A stretch of 64,000 nucleotides of DNA from positions 62,001 to 126,000 of the forward strand of contig JAHDQN010000035.1 of assembly GCA_018433775.1 (NCBI GenBank), read 5' to 3'. Under the pieces are notes generated by a model, which was not told the origin of the DNA, did not search any database, and worked only from the letters and a program-made list of their open reading frames with translations. Shown piece after piece: positions 1-9,065 of the stretch. The DNA comes from Deltaproteobacteria bacterium. Lineage in GTDB: Bacteria; Desulfobacterota; Desulfomonilia; UBA1062. Position 1 is the first letter of the stretch. Every line of letters begins with the position of its first letter. The position numbers and the translations under genes were made by a program.

Positions 1-650
1 GAGAGTTCATCGACATGCAGCCCTATTATATGCTCATGCGCCTGCCCGGAGAGAAGCGGCTTCAGTACATCATGCTCCAGCCGCTCACCCCGCAGGACCG
101 GAAGAACATGATCGCGTGGGCGGCGAGCAAATCTGACTTTCCCCGCTACGGCGAGCTCGTGGTCTACACACTTCCCAAGCAGCGGATCATCTACGGCCCC
201 GAGCAGGTCAAGGCCATGATCGATCAGGACGACGTGATCTCCCAGCAGCTTTCCCTGTGGGATCAGCGTGGCTCCCGGGTGATAAGGGGAAATCTCCTGG
301 TGATTCCCCTGGAGACATCGTTCCTCTATGTTGAGCCGGTTTTCCTGATCGCTGAGGGGACAAACCTCCCTCAGCTCAAACGGGTGATCATGGTCCACGG
401 GCAGAGGGTGGTCATGGCACCGACCATATCCGAGGCCGTAAACGCGCTATTCGGCAAGAGAGAGGCCCGGGGTGAGGTGGAAGAAGAAGAACAGGGAGCC
501 TCTGAGAAGGCCCGGGAGGATGTCCTTGAGGCGATGCAGCAGGCCGAGCAGACCCTGGGCCGGGGTGACTGGTCCGGGTTCGGCCAAGCCATGGACCGGC
601 TCCGGGAGATCCTGAACCGGCCTGCCGGAGAAGAATCCACGGGCCGGTGA
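1..650 (+). CDS. UPF0182 family membrane protein, C-terminal part (5' end outside window)
   Basis: The frame is already open at the first base, so the start lies upstream and only about 215 C-terminal residues are present. The conserved tail of the UPF0182 (COG1615) family is clear: a PYY-MRLPGE block near the beginning, then MIAW, an IYGPEQV segment, the QLSLWDQRGS-VIRGNLLVIP block and a YVEPVFL strand, ending in NALFG. Family members are large proteins with several N-terminal membrane helices; none of those are in this part. After NALFG comes a Glu-rich linker and a short helical end typical of the family. The biochemical role is unknown. A small hairpin follows the stop. Identification is by remembered family signature, not by search. 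Confidence 0.9.
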   Translation, partial: EFIDMQPYYMLMRLPGEKRLQYIMLQPLTPQDRKNMIAWAASKSDFPRYGELVVYTLPKQRIIYGPEQVKAMIDQDDVISQQLSLWDQRGSRVIRGNLLVIPLETSFLYVEPVFLIAEGTNLPQLKRVIMVHGQRVVMAPTISEAVNALFGKREARGEVEEEEQGASEKAREDVLEAMQQAEQTLGRGDWSGFGQAMDRLREILNRPAGEESTGR

Positions 651-733
651 GGCCGTATCGCACAGGCAGGGAAACGTCCACAAATATACAGGCCGAAGTT
701 CCCCGGGGCGCCGCACCGGCTCGAAAGGGTGCA

Positions 734-750
734 GCCGCACCTGATGCGGC
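734..750 (+). terminator. Short hairpin downstream of UPF0182 gene
   Basis: A perfect 6-bp stem GCCGCA/TGCGGC encloses a 5-nt loop and is followed by CTTTGATCTC. It lies 84 bases after the UPF0182 stop and 107 before the ATPase start, so it could end the upstream transcript. The T-run is weak, so this is tentative. Confidence 0.35.
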
Positions 751-856
751 CTTTGATCTCTCCTGCCTTTAACCTTATATGTGTAAGCAGGGGATGCGGC
801 GTCCTCCATGGCTCTGCACCCCTGCGAAAAACTATAGCTTCAGAGGTCTTGTACTC

Positions 857-2908
857 ATGCACGGACCGAACGGCCATCTTGAAAGGCACAGGGCTCAGCG
901 GGCCCAGGGGCACGCCGGGCACGCACAGGCTCACTCCGCCCGGATGATCGAGGATTTCAGGAGGAGATTCCTCGTATCGCTCGTCATCACCTTCCCGGTA
1001 CTGGCCCTTTCGCCCCTGATTCAAGATTTTCTGGGCATGCCCCCGGTCATCGGGGGCCGGGCCGATCTCCGGGCGCTCTTCGTCCTCTCCTCCATCGTTT
1101 ACTTCTACGGCGGTGCCCCCTTTGTCAGAGGCCTGGTGAACGAGCTTAAGGACAGGCAACCGGCCATGATGACCCTCATCGGGCTCGCCATAACCGTTGC
1201 CTATGTCTACAGCACCGCCGTGGTGTTCGGCCTCCCCGGCATGGTGTTCTACTGGGAGCTGGCCACCCTGATCGATGTGATGCTGCTGGGTCACTGGCTG
1301 GAGATGCGCTCGGTCACGCGTGCTTCCGGCGCGCTCGAGGAGTTGGTGAAGCTCATGCCCATCCGGGCCGGCCGGGTGAGGGAGGACGGCGGTATCGAAG
1401 ACGTGCCCGTCGAAGACCTGCGGGAGGGAGATCTCGTGCTCGTGAAGCCCGGGGAAAAGGTGCCCGTCGACGGGGTTGTCGTGGAGGGGAGGACCACGGT
1501 GGACGAGAGCATGATCACCGGAGAGAGCCTGCCCGCGGAAAAGAACGAAGGCGACGGGGTCATCGGGGGCGTGATCAACGGCGAGTCCGCCGTCACCATA
1601 AAGGTGACTCGCACCGGGGAGAACACATATCTCTCCCAGGTGATCGACATGGTGAGAAAGGCCCAGGAATCGAAATCCCGCGCCCAGGTGCTCTCGGACA
1701 GGGCGGCCTTCTGGCTTACCATCATCAGCCTGTCCGTGGGCGTCATCACGCTCGTCACCTGGCTGGTCCTCGGCCGGGAGTTCGTGTTCGCCCTTGCCCG
1801 GATGGTCACGGTCATGGTCATCACCTGCCCCCATGCCCTGGGGCTCGCGGTGCCCCTGGTGGTGGCGGTGTCCACCACCCTGGCAGCCAGGAACGGGCTG
1901 CTCATCAACGACCGCTCCGCGTTCGAGAGGGCCCGGGACATCGACGCCATCGTGTTCGACAAGACGGGAACGCTCACCCGGGGACGGTTTGCCGTGGTGA
2001 ACGTCGTCCCCGGAGACGGCTGGAGCCCAGACGAGGTGATGAGAATTGCAGCCTCCCTGGAGAGTCGCTCGGAGCATCCCATTGCCCGGGCCATCGTGGA
2101 AAAGGCCGGCGAGAAGCACCTGGAGATATCGGCACCCAGGGATTTCAGCATCATCCCCGGTCAAGGCGCCAGAGCCGAGGTCGAGGATCATCAGGTCATG
2201 GCGGTGAGCCCGGGATATCTGGCGGAAAATGGGCTGGAACCCGGCCCGAAGCTCCGGGATGCCCTGTCTGCTGAGGGCCGGACCACGGTGTACCTGCTCA
2301 TGAACGGGCAGGTGGCCGGGGCCGTGGAGCTCGCGGACACGGTGCGGCCCGAATCGAGAGAGGCCCTTCATGGGCTCAGGCGGATGGGGATCAAGATCAT
2401 GATGCTCACGGGCGATGCCGAGGCGGTGGCCCGAATGGTCGCCCGGGACCTTGAGATCGACGAATATTTTGCCGAGATCCTTCCCCACCGGAAGGAACAG
2501 AAGATCAGAGACATCCAGGGTCAGGGATTCCGCGTCGCCATGGTGGGTGACGGGGTGAACGACGCTCCGGCCCTGGTGGCGTCGGACCTCGGAATCGCCA
2601 TCGGCGCAGGCACCGACGTAGCCGTGGAATCCGGGGACATCGTGCTGGTCCGCTCTGATCCGCGGGACGTATACGGCGTCCTTGCGCTTGCCCGGGCTTC
2701 CTACTCCAAGATGCTCCAGAACCTGTTCTGGGCAACGGGCTACAACGTGATCGCCATTCCGCTGGCCGCCGGGGTTCTCGCACCCTGGGGGTTCGTGCTG
2801 CCTCCCGCGGTGGGCGCCCTGGTCATGTCTGTCTCCACCATCATCGTGGCGCTCAACGCCCAGCTCTTATGGAGGGTGAAGATACAGCTCCCGGAGGCGG
2901 CGATGTAA
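857..2908 (+). CDS. CopB-like heavy-metal (copper) P1B-type ATPase
   Basis: This is an ion-pumping membrane ATPase, 683 aa from the chosen ATG. The start at 857 is preferred to the in-frame one at 779 because it has an AGAGG box about 10 bases upstream and begins a short His-rich segment (HGPNGH, GHAGHAQAH). The transmembrane motif is CPH (residues 324-326) rather than CPC, which in the P1B family marks the CopB/P1B-3 branch, reported for copper and sometimes silver export. Other hallmarks are the TGES actuator motif, the DKTG phosphorylation site at about residue 368, an SEHP-type nucleotide-binding motif and MVGDGVNDAPAL. No N-terminal CxxC metal-binding domain is present. The two small genes that follow, a ferritin-like protein and a ferredoxin, face the same way. 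Confidence 0.9.
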   Translation: MHGPNGHLERHRAQRAQGHAGHAQAHSARMIEDFRRRFLVSLVITFPVLALSPLIQDFLGMPPVIGGRADLRALFVLSSIVYFYGGAPFVRGLVNELKDRQPAMMTLIGLAITVAYVYSTAVVFGLPGMVFYWELATLIDVMLLGHWLEMRSVTRASGALEELVKLMPIRAGRVREDGGIEDVPVEDLREGDLVLVKPGEKVPVDGVVVEGRTTVDESMITGESLPAEKNEGDGVIGGVINGESAVTIKVTRTGENTYLSQVIDMVRKAQESKSRAQVLSDRAAFWLTIISLSVGVITLVTWLVLGREFVFALARMVTVMVITCPHALGLAVPLVVAVSTTLAARNGLLINDRSAFERARDIDAIVFDKTGTLTRGRFAVVNVVPGDGWSPDEVMRIAASLESRSEHPIARAIVEKAGEKHLEISAPRDFSIIPGQGARAEVEDHQVMAVSPGYLAENGLEPGPKLRDALSAEGRTTVYLLMNGQVAGAVELADTVRPESREALHGLRRMGIKIMMLTGDAEAVARMVARDLEIDEYFAEILPHRKEQKIRDIQGQGFRVAMVGDGVNDAPALVASDLGIAIGAGTDVAVESGDIVLVRSDPRDVYGVLALARASYSKMLQNLFWATGYNVIAIPLAAGVLAPWGFVLPPAVGALVMSVSTIIVALNAQLLWRVKIQLPEAAM

Positions 2909-2995
2909 GGGTGTACCTCAAGATATCCATACCGCCGGAACCGGCTCAAGGCCCGGTCCCGGCAAACCATATCATAACACGGAAGGAGGATGATC

Positions 2996-3295
2996 ATGCC
3001 TGAATTCTCAAGCGTATTCTCCGTAAAGCACAGTGACCGGAAGCTCACCAGAGAAGAGCTTATCCGGGCAATCCGTTTCAGCATCGCCGCCGAGTACGAA
3101 GCGGTGCAGATCTACATGCAGCTTGCCGAGTCAATCGATGATCAGGACGCCATCAAGGTATTGAAAGATGTATCGGAAGAGGAACTGGTTCATGCGGGCG
3201 AGTTTCTCAAGCTGCTCTACCGCCTCAACCCCGAGGAGGAACGCCACTATCGGGAGGGGTTCGAGGAGGTCGAGGAACTGATCGGCGGGAAATAG
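2996..3295 (+). CDS. Small ferritin-like (rubrerythrin-type) diiron protein
   Basis: A protein of 99 aa with two helices. The first has the pattern AAEYEAVQIYMQLAES, with the metal-binding Glu residues expected in ferritin-like proteins. The second carries SEEELVHAGEF, an ExxH-like pair. It lacks the C-terminal rubredoxin of true rubrerythrins. It resembles the short ferritin-like proteins that work with, or are fused to, encapsulin shells, but no encapsulin gene is visible. The ATG at 2996 is chosen over 2990 because the GGAAGGAGG box ends right before 2990, leaving proper spacing only for 2996. It is followed after 50 bases by a ferredoxin, which could be its electron partner (inference). 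Confidence 0.75.
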   Translation: MPEFSSVFSVKHSDRKLTREELIRAIRFSIAAEYEAVQIYMQLAESIDDQDAIKVLKDVSEEELVHAGEFLKLLYRLNPEEERHYREGFEEVEELIGGK

Positions 3296-3345
3296 AGGCT
3301 TGAAGTGACCGTCCGGCTCATGCCCGGGAGAGAAAAGGAGAGACC

Positions 3346-3543
3346 ATGGCAAGGGTCGTATATATCATTGAACAGGATTGCCAGGGATGCGGCCTGTGTG
3401 AGGACATCTGCCCCGAGGTGTTCAGGCTCGGCGAAGACAAGGAAGTGGCCGAGGTGATCAGGCCCGAAGGAGGGCCTGAGGATCTCATCCAGGAGGCCAT
3501 CGAGTCATGCCCGGCCGAGTGCATCTATTGGGAGGAAGAATGA
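3346..3543 (+). CDS. Single-cluster [4Fe-4S] ferredoxin
   Basis: A 65-aa acidic ferredoxin. Near the N-terminus it has CxxCxxCxxxCP (C-QGC-GLC-EDICP) and near the C-terminus CPAEC, which supply the four ligands of one [4Fe-4S] cluster plus spare cysteines. This fits monocluster ferredoxins of anaerobes. A GGAGAGA-type ribosome site lies just before the ATG. It is the last gene of the ATPase, ferritin-like, ferredoxin run; a strong GC hairpin follows about 70 bases after the stop. Confidence 0.9.
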   Translation: MARVVYIIEQDCQGCGLCEDICPEVFRLGEDKEVAEVIRPEGGPEDLIQEAIESCPAECIYWEEE

Positions 3544-3615
3544 GCGGACCCCTTGAAAGGGTGGCCGGCACAGGAATCCTTTCTGCCGGCGAATACGGCG
3601 AACACGTCCGCGCCC

Positions 3616-3650
3616 GGCTCCTGCCCAAGGTCGTTCTCCGGGCAGGAGCC
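3616..3650. terminator. Strong GC-rich hairpin between convergent genes
   Basis: An 11-bp perfect inverted repeat (GGCTCCTGCCC with GGGCAGGAGCC) around a 13-nt loop. It lies between the ferredoxin gene and the convergent lipoprotein gene, where a bidirectional terminator would be expected. No T-run follows on either strand, so termination efficiency is uncertain. Confidence 0.45.
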
Positions 3651-3703
3651 CGCCGACCCCGTGAAAGGCCGGGATGCGGGAATCTCGTGACTGAAGCCGT
3701 TCT

Positions 3704-4192
3704 TTACAGATACGCCTGTCTGAGCTCGAACACCCCGGCTTGACGCTTGAGAACCGCTTCGTCCCGGATGCCGGCGTTCAAGGCTTTGAGTATGGCTTTC
3801 AGCTCATGCGGGGTCTTTCCTTGTGCGTCGAAGAAGAGGGTGGTTTCCGGATCCAGGGATACGGGCTTTCCCAGACGCCCGGAGATTATTTTCTCCAGGG
3901 TCGCCGTGTCGAGCCGCCCGGTGCGGTCGAGCCTGACCTCGGTGAGTTCGCCTGTCCGTCCATCCGGCAGATAGATCGTCCCGGTCGTGATATCCACGGC
4001 AAAGGCCACGACCCCGGGAACGATAAAGAGCAGGAGCAGCGCGGCATCGAGCAGAGCCACGACCGGATCGATCCGTCCTCCCTCCTGGCCCCGCCGTTCG
4101 GGGTACAGCAAGTATCCGCATGCGGTAAAGCTCGTGAGGCACGTGACAATAAGCACCATGGACAGCCAACTTTTCAGTCTCTGTGCGATCAT
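3704..4192 (-). CDS. Putative small lipoprotein with one membrane helix
   Basis: A 162-aa protein. The N-terminus has a basic start, a hydrophobic stretch and a lipobox-like FTAC-G, suggesting lipidation (Cys about residue 25). A second hydrophobic segment at about residues 46-70 (LLDAALLLLFIVPGVVAFAVD) is followed by DITTGTIYLP. This layout recalls YceK/YidQ-type periplasmic lipoproteins, but the similarity is partial and the function unknown. It is convergent with the ferredoxin gene and about 200 bases downstream of the YjbQ-like gene on the same strand. Confidence 0.6.
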   Translation of the reverse strand: MIAQRLKSWLSMVLIVTCLTSFTACGYLLYPERRGQEGGRIDPVVALLDAALLLLFIVPGVVAFAVDITTGTIYLPDGRTGELTEVRLDRTGRLDTATLEKIISGRLGKPVSLDPETTLFFDAQGKTPHELKAILKALNAGIRDEAVLKRQAGVFELRQAYL

Positions 4193-4394
4193 GAGAGTAC
4201 CTCCCGGTTCTCTTCAGGAACCTTTTTTTAAGGTACGGAGAATCCTCCGGCATTGGCGCCGGTCTATTCGGGGCCGGGGAACCAAGCCTCTCGGACGGCT
4301 CCGGCCGCCTTTTCCTCCACCGATCAAAGAAGGACGAGCAGCCGGAAGGAAACCGTGGAGCACCGGTGTCTGGCCGCATGGAGCGGAACCCGGA

Positions 4395-4811
4395 TCACTC
4401 GCCGATGATCTTTACCAGAACCCGTTTTCTCCTCTTGCCGTCGAACTCTCCATAGAATATCTGCTCCCAGGGGCCGAAATCGAGTCGGCCTCCGGTTATG
4501 GCTACCACCACCTCTCTGCCCATGACCTGGCGTTTGAGATGCCCATCCGCATTGTCCTCCCCCACGTTGTGCCGGTAGCGGGAAACCGGCTCGTGCGGGG
4601 CAAGCTCTTCCAGCCACCGGGCGAAATCATGGTGAAGACCGCTCTCATCGTCGTTGATGAATACGCTTGCAGTGATGTGCATCGCATTAACCAGCGCCAG
4701 CCCTTCCGTCACCCCGCTCTCGTCGAGACACTCCTGCACCTGGGGTGTTATGTTGATAAACTCCAGCCGATTCTTTGTGTTGAACCACAGCTCTTTCCGG
4801 TATGATTTCAT
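4395..4811 (-). CDS. YjbQ family (UPF0047) protein
   Basis: A compact 138-aa protein covering the whole UPF0047/YjbQ family: a beta-rich start, [15 protein letters not shown], the conserved His in the [15 protein letters not shown] region, [20 protein letters not shown], and a C-terminal [16 protein letters not shown] block. Family members have been reported to have thiamine-phosphate-synthase activity as a side function; the physiological role is not settled. The length is complete. It stands alone, with no thiamine genes nearby. Confidence 0.9.
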   Translation of the reverse strand: MKSYRKELWFNTKNRLEFINITPQVQECLDESGVTEGLALVNAMHITASVFINDDESGLHHDFARWLEELAPHEPVSRYRHNVGEDNADGHLKRQVMGREVVVAITGGRLDFGPWEQIFYGEFDGKRRKRVLVKIIGE

Positions 4812-5070
4812 CCTGCGGGGTCCCCCCTCCTCTTTTTTTCACGTTCCCTTCATCCGGCGCCCGCCACGGCAAAGGCGGCGAAGGGAATTCCTTTTCAGCC
4901 AGACCCGGGGCAGCGAGAGGACTTCCTGACCGTTCTGCTCTCGGCGCCCTCACGAGCGCCCCACACAAGCAGGCGGCACTGCGGGGCAAGGCGGCGGCAC
5001 CCCTTAAAAAAAAGCCGGCCTGAGGAGAAACCCTGTAATCGGACCTTCTTCTCCTTCCTGCATGCACGCC

Positions 5071-5502
5071 TCATGCCTCCTTTCTCGTCCGGATCGCTTC
5101 TATGAGCTTCTCCGGATCGTCGGTGCCGATGCGGTGCGTTTTCCCGGAAGAAAGCTCGATCTCCACCGAATCGAAGCCCGATACATTATAGAGCCACCCG
5201 TGGGGGGTCACGTGGATTCCCCACCCATAGTACCAGGGATTCCTCACCCGCCGGACGCCCCTGATCTGCTCAAGGTGAAACCTCCTCCCCAGAAAACCCG
5301 GGCCGAAAAATACCACCATCCGGTCATCCGTGACCTCCACGGTCATGGAGGAGAAAAAGAGCCCCAGGATGATCAGCAACACCCCGATAAAGAGCGTGCC
5401 CAGATTCCGGTTATTTCGCGCCCACAGAACGACCACGAACAGGGCGGTGCCGAAGAGGCCGCCCGCGAGCACCGGGCCCTTTTGTGTGTGCTTGTAGTAC
5501 AT
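5071..5502 (-). CDS. Small membrane protein with PH-like domain
   Basis: A 143-aa protein from the ATG at 5502. Longer in-frame starts exist (5544, 5586), but MYYKHTQKG is the usual beginning of this kind of protein and an AGGGA box lies about 10 bases upstream. Two hydrophobic helices (about residues 12-30 and 38-55) are followed by a beta-rich soluble part (VEVTDDRMVVFFGPGFLGRRFHLEQI..., SGFDSVEIELSSGKTHRIGTDDPEKLIEAI), which is the pattern of bacterial PH-like/DUF304-type membrane proteins. No function can be assigned. Confidence 0.65.
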   Translation of the reverse strand: MYYKHTQKGPVLAGGLFGTALFVVVLWARNNRNLGTLFIGVLLIILGLFFSSMTVEVTDDRMVVFFGPGFLGRRFHLEQIRGVRRVRNPWYYGWGIHVTPHGWLYNVSGFDSVEIELSSGKTHRIGTDDPEKLIEAIRTRKEA

Positions 5503-5653
5503 CGCTCCAATTTCCCTGAAAAAACCTTGAAACAAGGCCTCCATACTATCATTGTATAGTACCGGAAAGGGCTCTGCGCTCAACACCCCGGCACTGGTCC
5601 GGCCGGGAAACTGCCTTCATACAACATCCTCTTGCCGTGTCCGGGAGGGTCTG

Positions 5654-6313
5654 TCAGCCGCGCGCCCGTTCCCGCCTCCTCTCCGCGAGCCACCCCAGCA
5701 GCGGCGGCACCCAGCACAGGTTCGCGACAATGGTCTCCAGGGCGGTCCTGATCTGGGTGGAAGGGCTGAATCCAGCCATTCTCGCGAAAAGGAGCCCCAG
5801 AGGAACGGTCAGGATGAGCGCGAGCCCGGAGACCATGACCGGACTCGCGAGATAAGACCGCACGGCGCGGCCCGTGGTCGGGCTCTTTCGCCTGAGATAC
5901 ACGAACCCGGACACATTGCCTCCGATCTGATCGGATAGCGCATAGAAAAAGGGGATATAAAAGCCCTCAACCCCGTACACATCGACACCCGCCAGGCGGC
6001 TCACAGCGTCGATGAGCCAGGGAAGGGCGATCCCGAAGAATTTCCCCCAGCCATAGGCCTCCGCCATGCTGGAAGCCGCCCCCCCGATCCTCCTGTGCAT
6101 GGCGTAGATTCCTTCGAAGATGCTCTCGCCTTCTCCTGCCAGGGTCCTCACCATCCACTGCCCGACAGCACTCCTGGAAAGAGCCAGCGAGTCGAGTACG
6201 ACCGCGAGGACAAGCCCGCCGGCAAACCCTGTCAGGGTGAACTTGAGGAGCTCGCCGAATCCCTCCTCCGGCTCTTCCCCTGCAGTTCCGGTTTCTTCCC
6301 TCTCATCGTTCAC
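5654..6313 (-). CDS. Polytopic membrane protein of unknown function
   Basis: A 219-aa protein with an acidic cytoplasmic N-terminus (about 20 residues, many Glu) and three to four hydrophobic helices. The clearest are FTLTGFAGGLVLAVVLDSLAL and VMVSGLALILTVPLGLLFARMAGF. The motif SDQIGGNVSGFVYLRRK sits in a loop. I do not recognise the family. It is followed 34 bases upstream on the same strand by the thioesterase gene, so the two may be co-transcribed. Confidence 0.6.
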   Translation of the reverse strand: MNDEREETGTAGEEPEEGFGELLKFTLTGFAGGLVLAVVLDSLALSRSAVGQWMVRTLAGEGESIFEGIYAMHRRIGGAASSMAEAYGWGKFFGIALPWLIDAVSRLAGVDVYGVEGFYIPFFYALSDQIGGNVSGFVYLRRKSPTTGRAVRSYLASPVMVSGLALILTVPLGLLFARMAGFSPSTQIRTALETIVANLCWVPPLLGWLAERRRERARG

Positions 6314-6346
6314 TACATCCCCCGGTCTTCCCGCTACCGAAAGGGT

Positions 6347-6829
6347 TTATCCGCCCCCGGCAGCAGGCTTCATATGCTCGGGCATGAGCACGGACACCAC
6401 CTCGCCCCGGACGCACGCCGCGCCACCGGCAGACACCGTGACCTCCACCACGACCTTGCGATCGCCGATCTCTCTGACCCTGCCCCTGAGGGTGAGCCTC
6501 GTACCCAGGGGCGTGGGCTTAAGATAATCGACATGGAGAGACGCGGTGACAAAGCGGAGCGCCGGCTCCGTGCCCATCTCCCTTCCCTGCCGCCGGTACA
6601 TAGCGGCCGATGCCGTGCCCGTGCCGTGGCAGTCGATGAGCGATGCAATAAGCCCACCGTAGACATACCCGGGAACCGCGATGTGATAGGGTTCGGGCAG
6701 AAACTCGGCAACGCTCTCGTCCCCGTCCCAAAAACTCTTGAGCTTGTAGCCGTGGTCGTTGAGCCTGCCGCACCCGTAGCAGTGGCTCAGGTCGTCGGGA
6801 TAGTAATCCTGGAATCCCCTGGCGCTCAT
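6347..6829 (-). CDS. PaaI-type hotdog thioesterase family protein
   Basis: A 160-aa hotdog-fold protein expected to hydrolyse an acyl-CoA thioester. The start at 6829 is supported by an AGGAGGGA box nine bases upstream; the longer frame to 6889 has none. The N-terminus has CYGCGRLNDHG, a common lead-in to PaaI-like enzymes. Next comes PGYVYGGLIASLIDCHGTGTA, which matches the catalytic-loop and central-helix region (typically HGG-x-x-D), and then SLHVDYLKPTPLGTRLTLRGRV. The usual HGG appears as YGG here, so the exact catalytic residues are uncertain. No pathway context is visible. Confidence 0.8.
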   Translation of the reverse strand: MSARGFQDYYPDDLSHCYGCGRLNDHGYKLKSFWDGDESVAEFLPEPYHIAVPGYVYGGLIASLIDCHGTGTASAAMYRRQGREMGTEPALRFVTASLHVDYLKPTPLGTRLTLRGRVREIGDRKVVVEVTVSAGGAACVRGEVVSVLMPEHMKPAAGGG

Positions 6830-7126
6830 GTCGTCCCTCCTCTTCTCAAATAATGATCCTGATCTGGCTGTGAGCAGATGATACCACAAGCTGTGGATCC
6901 AGGGAAAAACTCTTTCCCGGGTCTCCGGTCAGGCACTTCTGTGAAAGGTCTTAAGCGCGCCATCAACCATATACTGCAGGTCTCTCCTCCGGCGATCTCC
7001 CTTCAGGCAGTCAAGCCGAAGGTCGATCCCGGCCTTTTGCCGAAGTGGCAGCGCCCCTCTACGCAGAACGAACATTCCTCCTCGACCCGGAAGCACGGCA
7101 GAGGAGGACCTCGGCACGCTTTCTTC

Positions 7127-8095
7127 TCAAGGGCACGGCGGTTCCTCGGGGCCGTTCCTCCTGCACACCCCCCGGGACATCCGGCATTCCTCACCCTTAA
7201 GCTCCAGCTCCACGGTGGAATGGGCTATGTCGTGGCCGGCAATGATTCTGCGAATCTCGTCTTTGAGGCAGGCCAGATCATCCGTTGTCTGTTCGCCTTC
7301 CAGGGTCGCGTGGATGGTCAGGACGTTATGATATCCGTCCAGGGTCCACACATGGCCGTGGTGGGTTCCTGCAACACCCGGAATCCGCCTGATCTCCAGC
7401 TCGATCCCCGGGAGATCCACTCCCCGGGGAACCCCCTGGAGGAATATGTTCATGGTGATCCGGAATCCCTTGAGTACGTTATAGAGCACGTAGAACGTGA
7501 TTACGATGGACAGGACGGCATCCAGCACCGGGACTTCCCAGAAGATGAGAACGATCCCGGTGGCGAGGATGGCAAGCCAGCCGAGCACATCCTCCAGGAG
7601 ATGCCACGCCACGATCCGCGCGTTCATCCCCTCCTTGCCCCTGAGTCTCAGGACGGCCAGCCCGTTTACCAGAATTCCCACCACGGCGAAAGCCACCATG
7701 CCCGGAGCATGGGAAGGCTGGGGAAAAAAGAGCCGGGGTATAGCCTCGGAAAGCACGACAAACGCCCCCACCACCAGGGTGATGACACTGATGAGCGCAC
7801 CCATGAGCGAGAAACGCCGGTAGCCGTAAGAGAAGTACTCGTCCCCCTCCCGCCGGGAAATGCGTTCGAAATACCAGGCGGAGCCCAGAGCGAAGCTGTC
7901 GCCGAGATCGTGGACCGCATCCGCGAGGATGGCCATGCTGTTCGTCCAGATACCGCCGGCGATCTCGAGCACGGTGAAGAACAGGTTGATGAAGAACGCC
8001 AGCCGGATGCTCTCCGACACATCATGATGCGCGTGAGCGTGCCCTTCTGCGCCAGCCCCGCCCCTGGTGCCGCTGTTCACACGGTTGTCGGCCAT
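7127..8095 (-). CDS. Cation diffusion facilitator (CzcD/ZitB-like metal exporter)
   Basis: A 322-aa CDF transporter, likely exporting Zn2+ or a related divalent metal in exchange for protons. It begins with a short His-rich tail (GHAHAHHD), then six membrane helices. Helix II carries HDLGD and helix V HLLED, the paired HxxxD metal site of the Zn/Cd branch. The C-terminal cytoplasmic domain has the family signature GVAGTHHGHVWTLDGYHNVLTIHATL and a final HSTVELE strand. A TATAAT-like hexamer lies only a few bases before the ATG and the nearest GGAGG is about 17 bases away, so translation initiation is unusual or the start is misplaced. Confidence 0.9.
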   Translation of the reverse strand: MADNRVNSGTRGGAGAEGHAHAHHDVSESIRLAFFINLFFTVLEIAGGIWTNSMAILADAVHDLGDSFALGSAWYFERISRREGDEYFSYGYRRFSLMGALISVITLVVGAFVVLSEAIPRLFFPQPSHAPGMVAFAVVGILVNGLAVLRLRGKEGMNARIVAWHLLEDVLGWLAILATGIVLIFWEVPVLDAVLSIVITFYVLYNVLKGFRITMNIFLQGVPRGVDLPGIELEIRRIPGVAGTHHGHVWTLDGYHNVLTIHATLEGEQTTDDLACLKDEIRRIIAGHDIAHSTVELELKGEECRMSRGVCRRNGPEEPPCP

Positions 8096-8237
8096 GGTTT
8101 TATTATAGGGTCTCCTCCACGGGTTTATAGGGGTTTTTCACGGATATCCGGGGAATGCTCTGTAAGATCTCCTGCATGCACACCTACACCCGGGTGATCC
8201 GTGGACATCCGTACAATGCTTGGGCGGCAGGACCTCT

Positions 8238-8651
8238 TCAGGAGACGTTTCTATTTTCGGTCAGTCCGAGCCATACCATGGCGTCGTGCGTGTCCCGGAA
8301 CACCTGCAGATCGATCTGCACATTTCCGGTGTCAAGGAGCATATCGAAGACCCTCGACAGGCCGTATGCCAGGTTCGTCTGGGCAATGATAGCCCACTTG
8401 AGCATCCTGTCCTGAGGGAGAAAGCCTTTCACGACCCGTACGTGGCTCATGATCTCGTCTGAAGTGAGCGTTCCCCTGGCCTTTCTGAGGTCTGTCAGCC
8501 CGCTGGCGATATGTGTGAAATCCGGGCTTCCCGCAAGCAGGCGCACCGACTCATTGAGAACACTCAGGCTGATCGTGCCCTGATGCCTGATACAGGCAAA
8601 TCCATGACGCCGGTCAATGCTGATTTCAAAAAATCCATCCTGACCGCTCAT
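8238..8651 (-). CDS. STAS/SpoIIAA-like domain protein
   Basis: A 137-aa single-domain protein from the ATG at 8651, which has a GGAAAGG box five bases upstream; the longer frame to 8747 has no such support. The arrangement of strands and helices (FEISIDRRHGFACIRHQGTISL, then a helix, FTHIASGLTDLRKARGTLTSDEI, a helix, then AIIAQTNLAYGLSRVFDMLL) matches the SpoIIAA/YkuI-like lipid-binding or STAS-like group often annotated DUF3478/STAS. It carries no clear phospho-acceptor Ser. Function unknown. Confidence 0.55.
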   Translation of the reverse strand: MSGQDGFFEISIDRRHGFACIRHQGTISLSVLNESVRLLAGSPDFTHIASGLTDLRKARGTLTSDEIMSHVRVVKGFLPQDRMLKWAIIAQTNLAYGLSRVFDMLLDTGNVQIDLQVFRDTHDAMVWLGLTENRNVS

Positions 8652-9065
8652 AGCGACCTTTCCGGTAACAACCGGGCCCATGACCGGTACGTGGGGGAAA
8701 ATAGCGCCCGGAATTTTCCCCGTTGCCGCGCCGGCACCGTTCAGCATTCCGCCGCGACTCGACTCTGTTCACCGGTGTCTCCCAGCCCTGCCTTTCCGGC
8801 GCAGGTACGAAGAAAATCCGCAACGAGCACGGCAGCGCTGCTTGAAGCGATGGATGTCAATAAAGCAAACTTATATAATAATGAGACAGACCGGCGGAAG
8901 CAAGGGGCAACGGATATTTTCCCGATGTTGACTCACCCGGCCGAATCGGGCAGAACATACGGTAAATACCGCGCATATATTCGCCTTTGTCCGAAGGGTG
9001 GTGCAAACGTCGTTCTTCCTCTTCAGATCCCTTCGCTTGGGGCGCGAGAACAGGGGGGAAAGGCC
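8652..9065. other. Divergent intergenic region, 414 bases
   Basis: No convincing gene. The frame upstream of 9066 is open back to 8511, but its composition and residues do not look like protein and it overlaps the STAS-like gene. A TATAAT hexamer at 8874-8879 sits in the only AT-rich patch; no well-spaced -35 was found. Presumably it holds the promoters of both flanking genes. Confidence 0.5.

Noticed and set aside
371-2488. 705-codon minus-strand open frame across the copper ATPase
   Set aside because: It is antisense to a clear P-type ATPase, is full of His/Gly/Pro runs typical of reverse reading of GC-rich codons, and has no ribosome site or domain.
8511-9065. N-terminal extension of the DUF362 protein
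   Set aside because: The added 185 residues overlap the STAS-like gene and show no protein character; the ATG at 9066 has its own ribosome site and fits the family start.
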